Assembly (NCBI GenBank): GCA_013285505.1
Contig: CP053450.1
Location: 2,278,796 to 2,342,795 of the forward strand
Origin: Planctomycetota bacterium
Lineage (GTDB): Bacteria; Planctomycetota; Phycisphaerae; Phycisphaerales; UBA1924
Reading direction: 5' to 3'
Length of the DNA stretch: 64,000 nt
The position numbers were made by a program, and so were the translations under genes. Of the stretch, positions 29,168 through 41,089 are shown in pieces. Under the pieces are notes generated by a model that worked only from the letters and a program-made list of their open reading frames with translations, was not told the DNA's origin and made no database searches. How positions within the stretch are numbered: the first letter of the stretch is position 1; each line of letters opens with the position of its first letter.

Positions 29168-29181
29168 GTGCATTCTTGCAC
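29168..29181. promoter_or_regulatory. Inverted repeat, candidate Rrf2 operator
   Basis: GTGCA-TTCT-TGCAC lies between the divergent rrf2-like and scdA-like genes, about 20 bases before the latter's ATG. The GCATT core is reminiscent of NsrR-type sites. The assignment rests on position and symmetry only. Confidence 0.45.
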
Positions 29182-29200
29182 GGTTTAAAGGAGGTTCACG

Positions 29201-29928
29201 ATGTCTAGCTCACCGCTCATCCAGACGGTTGGCGAACTCGTCCGCGAGAACCCGGCTCGATCCCGGGTGTTCGAACACTTCTCCATCGACTACTGCTGTG
29301 GCGGAAAGGTGCCGCTCCGTGAGGCATGCCGCGAGCGCGGGCTCGATGCAGACCGGGTTGCCGCAGACCTCGCGCTGGTGGATGCCGAGCCAGCACCATC
29401 GACTGAGGACCCGGCGAGCATGGGCTTGGCGGCCCTCGCCGACCACATCGAGGCCACCCATCACGCCTATCTCCGCGAAGAACTGCCGCGGCTGGACTTC
29501 ATGACCAAGAAGGTCGCCCAGGTGCACGGGGATGCCGAGCCCAGGCTGCACGAAATCAGGCAGGTCTTTGTCACTTGCCGCGAGGAACTCGAAGCCCACA
29601 TGCTCAAGGAGGAGCGCGTGCTGTTCCCGATGATCCGCGAACTCGAGCAGGCCGACGGTGCGGTGGCCTTCCACTGTGGCTCGCTGGCCAACCCGATCGA
29701 GATGATGGAGCACGAGCACGACAGTGCCGGCCACGCGATGTCTCGTTTCAAAGAGCTGACCGACGGGTACGCCCCGCCCGAGTGGGCGTGCAACACCTAC
29801 CGGGCCATGGTTGACGGTCTGGCCGCGTTCGAACGGGACATGCACCAGCACGTGCACAAAGAGAACAACGTGCTGTTCCCAAGGGCGCTCGAGCTGGAAG
29901 CATCCAGGCCGCCGAAGGGCGGCAGCTG

Positions 29929-29929
<1 letters not shown>
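29201..29929 (+). CDS. ScdA/YtfE-like di-iron protein, repair of iron centres
   Basis: This 242-residue RIC protein has an N-terminal DUF542/ScdA_N domain with VGELVRENPARSRVFEHF and DYCCGGKVPL, followed by a hemerythrin-like domain with HIEATHHAYLREELPRL, EELEAHMLKEERVLFPMI, MMEHEHDSAGHAM and HQHVHKENNVLFPRAL. AAAGGAGG precedes the ATG. Such proteins restore Fe-S clusters damaged by NO or peroxide. It heads an operon of five genes that overlap by one to four bases and is divergent from the Rrf2 regulator. The NrfA cluster elsewhere in the window makes exposure to nitrite-derived NO plausible. Confidence 0.93.
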
Positions 29930-33012
<3,083 letters not shown>

Positions 33013-33016
<4 letters not shown>

Positions 33017-33684
33017 CACACACGCCCAAGCAACCCGGAGTGTTCGTTGAGGCCATCACCGGCATGCTCGCGTGCCACGACCTGCCCGATCCGCTGCCCA
33101 ACGACCCGATGCCGTTGCTGCTTACGTGGTTCGAGGATGCCCGGCGCAGTGCGCGGTACGACGACTTCAACGCCATGACACTCGCTACCGCCGCGCCCGA
33201 CGGCGCTCCCTCGGCCCGCATCGTTCTTTGCAAGACGATCGAGCCCGGAACACCGGCGATCGTCTTCTACACCAGCTACGCGAGCCGCAAGGGTCGTGAG
33301 CTCGATACCAACCCGCGCGCCGCGGCGGTCTTTCACTGGCCACACGCCAAGCGGCAAGCCAGAATCGAAGGTGCTGTCCAGCGCACCACCGCCGCCGAGA
33401 GTGACACGTACTTCCGCACACGGCCGTTGCTCTCGCGCGTCGGTGCCTCGGTCAGCCCGCAGAGCCGTGCTACGGGCTCACGACAAGCGGTGATCGCCGA
33501 GGCGATGCGCATCGCCGCGAGCACGGCCGTTGGCCTCGGCCCCGACCGACCCGAGGACTTTGGCGGGTACCGAATACTCGCCGAGCGGGTCGAGCTCTGG
33601 TCGGCTGGGAACGGCCGCCTGCACGATCGCGCAGAATGGCTCAGACGAGACGAACACTGGGCGCACAGAAGGTTGGGTGCATAA
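33013..33684 (+). CDS. pdxH: Pyridoxamine/pyridoxine 5'-phosphate oxidase
   Basis: This 223-residue FMN enzyme oxidises PNP or PMP to PLP. Family markers are NAMTLATAAPDGAPSARIVL, FYTSYASRKGRELDTNP, FHWPHAKRQARIEGAV, the SRVGASVSPQSRATGSR region and the C-terminal RLHDRAEW followed by RRLGA. ATG 33013 overlaps the preceding stop by four bases, making it the last gene of the ScdA-TPL operon. Making PLP beside a PLP-dependent lyase is a sensible pairing. No downstream terminator is obvious. Confidence 0.93.
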
Positions 33685-34080
33685 TCGTGGAGTGGTCATC
33701 TGACGCTTAACAACTTGATCTCGTTGTGGAGTCACAGGCACCTGAGAGGAGTTGCTACTGTCTTTGCCGACATTGTGGAGCCACGGGCTTCTCGCATCGG
33801 CTGCCTGATGTGTGACATCGATGCGGCTGCACCCATCCGACTGCCGTCAAACGCCGCGCGGCACCATGGGGCGGTATCCATCATGAGTATTCGCAGCAGC
33901 AGCAGAGGCGGAAGCTTTCGCCAGGACCCCGCTGAGATTCCCGTATTAGTACCACACGGGAATTCTGCCGGCGCGCGAGACTTCACCGTGACTCGGGTTA
34001 CCGCACCTCTCTCAACGCGCTCTGAGAGCTGTATGCGATCGTTGCAGCGCCGAACCCAGGCTCAACTCGCATTGGCTCCG
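33685..34080. other. Intergenic stretch between convergent genes
   Basis: This is about 400 bases between pdxH and the end of the helicase gene. The open frame across it encodes no recognisable protein. The only structure I see is the hairpin repeat at 33932-33965. Confidence 0.5.
33932..33965 (+). repeat. Dispersed hairpin-like repeat, copy 2
   Basis: ATTCCCGT (33937-33944) and ACGGGAAT (33956-33963) are perfect 8-bp arms. The whole 34-base unit resembles 27017-27050. The two copies flank the stress/PLP block. Confidence 0.5.
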
Positions 34081-37000
34081 TCAATCTCGCTGAGGTTCGA
34101 GACAAATCGAGAGCTCACGGGACAGGGCAGCCCATTGGTCCTCCGGCACGGCCTGCTTCATGTGCTCAACCAGATCCTCCTGCCGCGGTTGACCGAAGAC
34201 CATTCGGTACACCGCCAGCGACCGACGGAGTGCGGGCAGTCGGGATGACTCACGGCTCAGCGGCAGGCTTGGCACGTGCCTCTCGATGACGGCGCCGCCC
34301 TCAACGGGAAACACCCAGTAGGGACTGATGTCTGAATCCTCGTCCGCTACCGAGCGTGCATACTCGAATAGAGACCGCCACGGGTTCCCTGGCCCACATG
34401 GGGTGCCGCTTGTGCGAGCCACTTGTGCGACGTTCTTCCGAACAGCGTGCCCCTTATAGCGATGCACCCGACCCTCGCGCTGCTCGAGATCGACCGGATT
34501 GCTCGGTAGGTTCCAGTGCACGACGGCGTGGCAGTAGGAGTGAAAGTCCAGGCCCTCTTGTCCAATCGACGTCGTCGCGAGGACGAACGGCCAGAACGGC
34601 GAGTTAAACGCCTTCCGCACGACTTCCTTCCGCAATGAGCTCTCGTCGCGCTCCCCTCGCTCATCACCAAAACGCATCGCGAAGCGAGCTCGGACACGCT
34701 GGTTCTCGACCCGGTGATGCCCGGCGGCGTCCCGCTCGACCCAGTCCACGCCCGGCGTCGCCGCCCGCATGCCTGCGGTCGAGGCGATGACCGAAGCGAG
34801 CGCTGCCGCCGCCTCTGCGGGCTCCGCATCAACGAGCCCTTCGGCCTCAACGAGCATGTGTAGGTACTCGTCGATGACGCTCTGCAGGCAGCCCGCAGCG
34901 CAGTACTCAAGCACCCGGCGCCAATACGGTTCAGCGCTGTTCATCCCTCGGATCAGAGCGATGACTTCGAGCCCGTTAAAGAGCGAGCGCAGCCCCCAGC
35001 TGGCCCGGCCGGCGGCGTGCCGTACCAGTGGATCGGAACGCACGTCCGAGCCAAGCTCATTCGTGAACGCACGCAGCGCACAGACGGCGGGACCGGCCAC
35101 CGACAGGAGCGCAAGCACTTGGGCTAGGTCCTTCGGAGGCCGCCCGCTCGGTCGCCATTGCCCGGTCGCGACCTCCGCGGCATGCGCGACGTGGTCGTGC
35201 CAACCCTTTGCCTCGTCCTCCTCACCGGACCATGCCTCGGCCAGCTCCTGGGCATCCTCAAACCACGCCTCCGTGTCTTCGATGGCAGAATCGCGATCGA
35301 GGAGGATGGGAGCTGCCCAGTACCACGACTCGTCCTCGGCGCCCTCAGAGGACGCATTCCGGACGATGGGCTCGAGTCGCGCATTGACGCGCTGGCGCGC
35401 GCACTCAAGCACATCCTCTAGCGACGGACGACTGGGGCTGATGCCGGCTTCAGCGATGGCTGCTTCCCCCAGCTCGGCAAGCGCGACGCTTGGGTAAAGC
35501 ACTCCTAGGACCGGCATACCGGTGAGCCGGTCCTCCGACCGGGTGAACATCAGCAGTGGCCGACGGCGCTCCCTCGCACGCGGCGTATTCTCGGCGTCGG
35601 CATCCAGCGTCGTCATCATCAGCCGCTCGGCTTCGTAGCTCAGCAGCACGGAGATCGCCTTTGGAACGATGTGCCAACTGGAGAAGATCAGACGTTTGGT
35701 CATGTGCGCGGGGTCGGTCCCCGAGAAGACTCCCTCAAGCTCGTAGTCAGGGTGCGCGGGTGGAACCCAGAGACGTCGCCACCAGCCACGGGCGATCGTG
35801 TCTCCGAGCAGATGATCGAGCTGTGCATGCTTCGGATCGATTTCGCCGTACGTTTGCCACGCATCTCGCCCAAGCAGGACATCCGCCGACTCGGAAAGCG
35901 CATCGTCGACGAGCTCATCTTGTTCGTCGAGTGCCTCGCGGAGCAGCGACTTAAGCTTGTAGTGATCGGCGTCCATGAAGTTCAGCAAGAACGGGCTTGC
36001 CTTCCAGTACTCAACGATGTCCCGGTGTCCAAGCGCGTCCGCCACTCGCCTGGTGTCCAGGTAGCTCCGCACATGCTCGGGCCGGAGCGACAGGCCCAGA
36101 CCGTCGGCATCCCTCAGCATCCCGCTGCGGTCCTCGGTCACGGCCAGCTTCTCCGTTCGACACATCACACGCCGCAGCTCAGTCTCCAGCCGGCCCTTCA
36201 CCGTGCGGAGAGGGTCCATGCCGTCGCGATCTAGACGCGCGGATGCCCGCCCATACTCGGTGAGTAGGCCCTGGACCCTCTCGGTGCGCATTTCATCGTC
36301 GAGCAGAAACCGGAGTGTGCCAACGAAGTCTCGGTAGTGGTCGTCCACATCCGACTCGTGGCTGAGTGTGTACATCTTGTACGGCGTCGCTGACAGCAGA
36401 AGCACGCGAGCATCCCGCCATTCGAAGAGCATCCGTGCCAGTGATCCAGCCTCATCAGCTGGATCCAAGAGACTCTTGAAACGCTGGAATTCGTCCAAGA
36501 TGATCAGATCAGGCTCGAGGGCCTCGATGCAGGTCTCTGCAAGTAGCGCCCGCATCTCGCCAACGAATGCCCTTCGATCGTGCCTGTCTTCAGGCGGCAA
36601 GTGCTTCCGATTGCGATGGAAGCGATCACATAGGTCCCGGAATCGGTCTTTGTAGGAGAGCTCCCCGCTGGCACGTAGAGCCTGGTCCTTGGATCGCACG
36701 TGGGCAGTGAACTGCTTCGCCAGTCGCGCATCGATCCACTTAGTGGGTTCGTCAGCCCGCAGCCGCCTGCGGAAGTTGTCCTTCGAAGATCCGCCCTGGA
36801 AGATGTTGAGTGCTGCCGTGCTCTCGAAAAGTCGCGGCCACGTGCTCTTCAACAACCAGTACACCAGCCGTCGCTCCTCCTCTTGCCCTTCACTGTGGCC
36901 GAGCTTGAAGGACGTTCCAGGAGTGAACGAGATGAAATTGAGCTTGTTCTTCTCGAGGTGCCGGACTCTGCCGGGAAGTAGCGTTATCCGATCCGTCAGC

Positions 37001-37302
37001 TGAAAATCCTTCTGACCGGTCACGTTCAACCGGCTGATGTTCTGGCGAGCGATGTCCGCGTTCGAGCAAATGTACACCACGTCGATGCGTGACTCACCGA
37101 CCGCGTGCAAGTGATCGATCGACTTCGCGATCACGCCGCGAGCGACGTGTGTCTTTCCAAGCCCGACCTCATCGGCAAGCAGAAACCGACGCGTTGCGTC
37201 GTCCCCGTACAGCCGGTCGAAAACGTAGTCCACCGAGCGACGCTGGAAGCTCTTGAGCGACTGGAGGACCGCCTCAACATCCACATGATCAGGAGACGAC
37301 AT
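34081..37302 (-). CDS. Large SF2 helicase of a probable defence locus
   Basis: This 1073-residue ATP-dependent helicase/translocase has motif I LLADEVGLGKTHVARG at residues 41-56 (Lys50), motif II LIILDEFQRFKSLLD near 268, motif III LLLSATPYKMY, and a C-terminal RecA fold with TTSIGQEGLDFHSYCHAVVH and PVDLEQREGRVHRYKG. A long helical insert separates the two halves. DEFQ-type helicases of this size occur in restriction-like and anti-phage clusters, often with a phospholipase D-like partner. Its start overlaps by 14 bases the preceding remnant, whose tail looks like such a partner. The gene itself is intact, although its surroundings are broken. Confidence 0.85.
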   Translation of the reverse strand: MSSPDHVDVEAVLQSLKSFQRRSVDYVFDRLYGDDATRRFLLADEVGLGKTHVARGVIAKSIDHLHAVGESRIDVVYICSNADIARQNISRLNVTGQKDFQLTDRITLLPGRVRHLEKNKLNFISFTPGTSFKLGHSEGQEEERRLVYWLLKSTWPRLFESTAALNIFQGGSSKDNFRRRLRADEPTKWIDARLAKQFTAHVRSKDQALRASGELSYKDRFRDLCDRFHRNRKHLPPEDRHDRRAFVGEMRALLAETCIEALEPDLIILDEFQRFKSLLDPADEAGSLARMLFEWRDARVLLLSATPYKMYTLSHESDVDDHYRDFVGTLRFLLDDEMRTERVQGLLTEYGRASARLDRDGMDPLRTVKGRLETELRRVMCRTEKLAVTEDRSGMLRDADGLGLSLRPEHVRSYLDTRRVADALGHRDIVEYWKASPFLLNFMDADHYKLKSLLREALDEQDELVDDALSESADVLLGRDAWQTYGEIDPKHAQLDHLLGDTIARGWWRRLWVPPAHPDYELEGVFSGTDPAHMTKRLIFSSWHIVPKAISVLLSYEAERLMMTTLDADAENTPRARERRRPLLMFTRSEDRLTGMPVLGVLYPSVALAELGEAAIAEAGISPSRPSLEDVLECARQRVNARLEPIVRNASSEGAEDESWYWAAPILLDRDSAIEDTEAWFEDAQELAEAWSGEEDEAKGWHDHVAHAAEVATGQWRPSGRPPKDLAQVLALLSVAGPAVCALRAFTNELGSDVRSDPLVRHAAGRASWGLRSLFNGLEVIALIRGMNSAEPYWRRVLEYCAAGCLQSVIDEYLHMLVEAEGLVDAEPAEAAAALASVIASTAGMRAATPGVDWVERDAAGHHRVENQRVRARFAMRFGDERGERDESSLRKEVVRKAFNSPFWPFVLATTSIGQEGLDFHSYCHAVVHWNLPSNPVDLEQREGRVHRYKGHAVRKNVAQVARTSGTPCGPGNPWRSLFEYARSVADEDSDISPYWVFPVEGGAVIERHVPSLPLSRESSRLPALRRSLAVYRMVFGQPRQEDLVEHMKQAVPEDQWAALSRELSICLEPQRD

Positions 37303-38146
37303 CGTTCGCCTCCTTCAGTATGGCCCGGCGAACTGATCGGATCGCGCTCCAAACCTGGGCGAACTCCTCCGGGAGGAGCGCCGCGCCCTCGTCCGAAGAC
37401 TCCAGGTCACGCACGAGCCGCTCGACGTCGGCAAGGCGCGCCGGATCATCCGACAGCGTCCGCAGCAAGGGCTCCAGCAGAGGCAGTCCGAAGCCACCGG
37501 CAAAGTGAGCGTTCTTCCACTTCCCGCCCGTGCCGCTCTGCTGCAGATCGCGCAGCGCGAACTCCGGACCAGCGAGGAGCATGAGCAAGTAGCGAATCAG
37601 ACGTTCGCGGTTGGAGAGCATGGCCAATAGCAGCTTGTTCTCCCGGTTCTCAGGCGCACCGATGAGCGGTAGATTCAACACGAACCGCTGTGTGAGCGAC
37701 TTGCCGGAGTCACGCGCGGTGAACCCCGCCGTACCGAAGCACGGGTCGTACACCTTCTCGCCGATCTGCGGACGCACGACCTCCACCATCGCCCGAATGA
37801 TGTGCCGCTGGGTGTAGAACTCTCCGGCGTAGCCGGCGGAATCAGCAGCGACCCGCTTCCGCAAGCTCTCGTAGATCTCAGAGAGGGCAATGACATCAGT
37901 CTCGTCACCGAAGTCAATGCGATTGACCTGTTGCACGACACGCGCGAAGCTCGCTCCACGTCGTGAGTGGTTGCGGACGGATGTGAACACTCGCCGGAAC
38001 CTCTCGGCCACCGCGTCCTCGCCGAGATTCTCCAGTTTGGTCCAGAGTTTGCCATTGACGAACTCCAGCATTTCGTCAGGGCGGTCGACCATCTTCGACC
38101 AGTTGGACCACCGGAACTCGCCGTCGATCCGGCGCTCGTATGACAT
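37289..38146 (-). pseudogene. Chimera: HsdM middle fragment fused to tail of a helicase-partner protein
   Basis: Residues from MSYERRIDGEF to EIYESLRKRVAADSAGYAGE, FYTQRHIIRAMVEVVRPQIG and YDPCFGTAGF match a type I methyltransferase HsdM up to motif I. The normal HsdM N-terminus and everything after motif I, including NPPF, are missing. At about nt 37720 it switches to ENRENKLLLAMLSNRERLIR, GLPLLEPLLRTLSDDPARL and LLPEEFAQVWSAI, which resembles the C-terminus of proteins that precede large SF2 helicases in defence clusters (from memory). The frame stays open, so a fusion protein may still be made, but it cannot be an active methyltransferase. Confidence 0.72.
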
Positions 38147-38241
38147 CGCGGGACTGCTCGCGATAGTCATCGAACGGGATCTTCCGGCCGTCCGCGAGGC
38201 AAACGAATCGCTCCGATGCCTGGATGTGGACAGAGACGCCG

Positions 38242-39444
38242 TCAGCGATCCTCTGCGATCAGCGTTGACCGTTCCGGCATTCGAATATCGCGCTCAAAGT
38301 TGCTCGTTGTGTAATGCGTACCGTCAGGGCCCGTGTACCCGTCCTCGTCGACGTTCGTCACACGCTCTTCAAGAAGGTACGGAACAAGAAAGCCGTCCTC
38401 GATGGCCTGCCGTAGCGAGTAGGTATAAATCGGGTCTCCGAAGTACTCGTATGTATCGCGCCGAACCTCCTCGTCCGTCAGCGCACGGCGACTTTGATCC
38501 AGCTCACGCGGTGTTGCGGTCAGCCCCAAGTGCAGGGCGGACTCAAAGTGCTCGAAAACGCCGAACCAGTCGCCGAACCCGGAGCGGTGGCATTCATCGA
38601 CAACCACGAGATCGAAGAAGTCGGGGTCGAAATGCTCGTAGACCTTCTTGCCGTCCAGCGTCTCGTCAAGATTCTGGTAGTTCGCAAAGAAGACCTTGCC
38701 GACGAGGTGTCGCTGCTGCTTCACTGCGTCCTTATCGATGCGAACGCGCTCATCTGCAGGGAGAGCCGCAAAGGCGCGGTAGGCCTGGTCCTTCAGGCTG
38801 TTGCGATCAGTCAGAAACAGGATTCGGTTGCGTGCGAGCGCACCACCGTTGAAGAGCTTCCATGCGAGCTGGAAGACGGTGAAGGTCTTGCCCGTTCCTG
38901 TCGCCATGAGGAGCAGGGCCTTGGGATTGCCGCTTGCGAAATGCAGCAGACTCCGGAAGATCGCGATCTCCTGATACGGGCGAACGCGCTTCCGAGTGAC
39001 CTGGTCGATGTACCAAGGCGCGTCGAAGGTCGCCTTCCACCGGTCCCAATCAACCGAGTACCCCATACGAGACAACAGGTCATCGGGCGAAGGAGGCGCC
39101 GTGAGCGTCTCGGCCTCCTGAGACTCGTTGTCTGTGAGGATGTACTCTGAGCCATTGGAGGCAATGGAGAACCGAAGCCCCAGCCGACGGGCGTACCGCG
39201 ACCCCTGCTGAACACCATTGATCGCGTCTGTCCCTTCGGCTTTCGCTTCGAGGACAGCCAACGGGAGATGGCCCCAGCGCAACACGTAGTCAGCAATGAT
39301 CTGCTGGCTCGCGTCGTACATCGAATCTCCAGTGAGATTCACACGCCCCGGCCCGATGCGGACCTCGCGCTCCCACTCCCAACCCGCAGTCTGGAGGGAC
39401 GGCTCGATGAGCTCAGCACAGGTTGTCCGTTCGTTACGGCTCAT
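38242..39444 (-). pseudogene. Type I restriction enzyme HsdR, C-terminally truncated
   Basis: These 400 residues correspond to the N-terminal half of HsdR, which is normally 800-1000 residues. The nuclease has D52 and E67-A-K69 in ADYVLRWGHLPLAVLEAKAE. The translocase has motif I LLMATGTGKTFTVFQ (Lys186), motif II VVVDECHRSGFGDW and motif III LTATPREL. The protein ends soon after TTSNFERDIRMPERSTLIAE, before the second RecA domain. Another frame continues immediately with IADGVSVHIQASERF, suggesting that an unrelated fragment was joined here. Without the second motor domain, restriction activity is not expected. Confidence 0.8.
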
Positions 39445-39487
39445 GGTCTACGACCCCTCAAACAACTTCCGTGCCAAACGCGATCGG

Positions 39488-39769
39488 TCATCCTGCCCGC
39501 CCCTTCTTCCACTCCACTCCCAGCCGCTTCATCTTGCTGTCGAGGGTCTGGTAGCTGGCGAGTCCGAGGAGCTCCGCCGCCTTCGTCTTCACCCCTCCAG
39601 CCTCTTCGATGCCCCGCCCGAGATAGTGCCGTTCGATGTCCTCAAGGTGCTTCATGAGGTCAAAACCCTCGCCCAGCGGTCGTTCGAGGGGATCCAGAAG
39701 CCGCCCCGCTGAGGGCAAATCGCTGAGAGCCGCGAGCACATCGGCCTTGCCAATGCTTGCGCCGCACAC
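39488..39769 (-). pseudogene. C-terminal Fis-type HTH fragment of a sigma-54 activator
   Basis: The last 50 residues, DIERHYLGRGIEEAGGVKTK and AAELLGLASYQTLDSKMKRL, are the DNA-binding tail of NtrC-family sigma-54-dependent regulators. The AAA+ domain that should precede it is absent. Upstream sequence belongs to a different broken gene. It is a truncated remnant with no expected function. Confidence 0.7.
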
Positions 39770-40076
39770 GCGACCAGCGGGACCGGTTGATCCCGTAGCG
39801 CTTCATGAGCTTGGCGTCGACTGCTGTCGGCTCCTTGTGCTCGGGTATGTATCCTGACACGTGGAACCAGTAGCCGTGGGGCATGTAGCAGCAGGCGACC
39901 TGCTGCACGAGCCCCTCAACGCTCGTGGTGAACCCCCTGGGAGGATTCGAGGACTCCGTTGTCCTCACACCTTCTTTGATACGACACGGCCTCCGCCAAG
40001 GAGGCGTTTCCCCATCGCCCGGTCTCGGGCGAAGTAGCTGAGAGAGATCAGTCTCAGTCAGACCGGTCGCTTGCAT
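39750..40076 (-). pseudogene. 5' fragment of a plasmid-type conserved hypothetical gene
   Basis: The text VEGLVQQVACCYMPHGYWFH, VSGYIPEHKEPTAVDAKLMK and RYGINRSRWSRVRRK matches the start of a conserved family I associate with plasmids and integrated elements of planctomycetes and relatives. After RRK the similarity stops and the frame runs into the sigma-54 activator fragment. The function of the intact family is unknown to me. Confidence 0.5.
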
Positions 40077-40192
40077 TGACCGGTCTCAAAGCACCATCGG
40101 ATCGAACGCCGGGATTGACTCAGAGTGAGCTTTACTCCGACGAGCCTCCGTCGAACCGGACAAGCGCGTCTCCACGCAGGCGCCTCATCACG

Positions 40193-40975
40193 TCATCCGG
40201 TCCTCGGGGGACCTTCTACCTGGTGGCAGCGCTGACAGGTCTTCGGATGAAGGAGATGACCAGCCTGACCTGGGATGATGTCGACCTTGCGAACGAGGCC
40301 ATCCTCGTGCGAGCGAACAAGGGCAAGGCCAAGAGAGATGACTGGATCGCGCTCAGCCCAGAGGTCACGGCAGCGCTTCGGCAGATGCGACCGGCCGGCG
40401 CGAGTCCGGTGGCCCGGGTCTTCCAGGCGTCGCCGACGACCCGCACGTTCTCCGCCGACCTGAAGCGGGCGGGCATCACCGAGTACGACGAGCTTGGCCG
40501 CCGAGTCGACCGCCATGCGCTTCGGACCACGACGGGCACGCTCCTCGCTCAGTCGGGAGTGACGCCGCAGCAGGCCCAGCGTCAGATGCGGCACGCGGAC
40601 ATCAGCACCACGCTCCGCCACTACACCGACCTGCGGCTCCCCGACCAAGCGAAGGCCGCGGCCAAGCTGCCGTCGGTTGGAGTAGGCCTGACCCCGGACG
40701 AGACCGACGAGTCGGATGACGGTGACCCAGCGCCCGATCCGGCCCCAGCAGAACCCCAGCACTGGCCCCAGCAGTCGCTGCACGAAACGGCACCTTCGGA
40801 CGCCGATCGGTGCGACTGTGTGCCAAACGGACAGCTGGAGAGTGAAGGCTCAGAAACCCGTTTTCGTACTGCAAAACGCGATGTTTTGCGAACTCCTGCG
40901 AACGGGTTCCAGAAAGCGGGTGACCGGAGTCGAACCGGCGACATTCAGCTTGGGAAGCTGACGTTCTACCACTGA
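40193..40975 (+). pseudogene. Headless tyrosine recombinase (integrase) fragment ending in tRNA-Gly
   Basis: This is the C-terminal catalytic domain of a phage-type integrase. The first Arg lies in LVAALTGLRMKEMTSLTWDD, the HxxR box in DRHALRTTTGTLLAQSGVTP and the final His and Tyr in MRHADISTTLRHYTDL. The N-terminal SAM-like and arm-binding domains are absent; sequence before about 40193 is unrelated. A Pro/Ser-rich tail follows and the stop lies inside the minus-strand tRNA-Gly(CCC). An integrase ending at a tRNA is the expected anatomy of an element inserted there, now decayed. Confidence 0.75.
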
Positions 40976-40986
40976 ACTACACCCGC
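40915..40986 (-). tRNA. tRNA-Gly (anticodon CCC)
   Basis: This is a 72-nt cloverleaf on the minus strand: acceptor GCGGGTG/CACCCGC, D-arm GTTC-AGTGGTA-GAAC, anticodon stem TCAGC/GCTGA with loop TTCCCAA, variable ATGTC, T-arm GCCGG-TTCGACT-CCGGT and discriminator T. CCA is not encoded. It is flanked by an integrase fragment on its 3' side and by an intact integrase on its 5' side, so it is an insertion hotspot. Confidence 0.93.
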
Positions 40987-41089
40987 TAGAGTGTTAAAAA
41001 CCGAGTTGCCGCCTCCGATGCACGACTTTTTGAGCTAGACTTGCACGACTTTTTCAGCTCAGGCCGTTCAGCGGAGGCACTGGAAGTAT

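Noticed and set aside
34081..34248. Plus-strand open frame 33715-34248
   Set aside because: It overlaps the well-supported helicase C-terminus and has no recognisable protein features.
40076..40192. N-terminal 39 codons of the integrase frame as a real start
   Set aside because: No similarity to integrase N-termini; the fragment has lost its head, and the ATG appears fortuitous.
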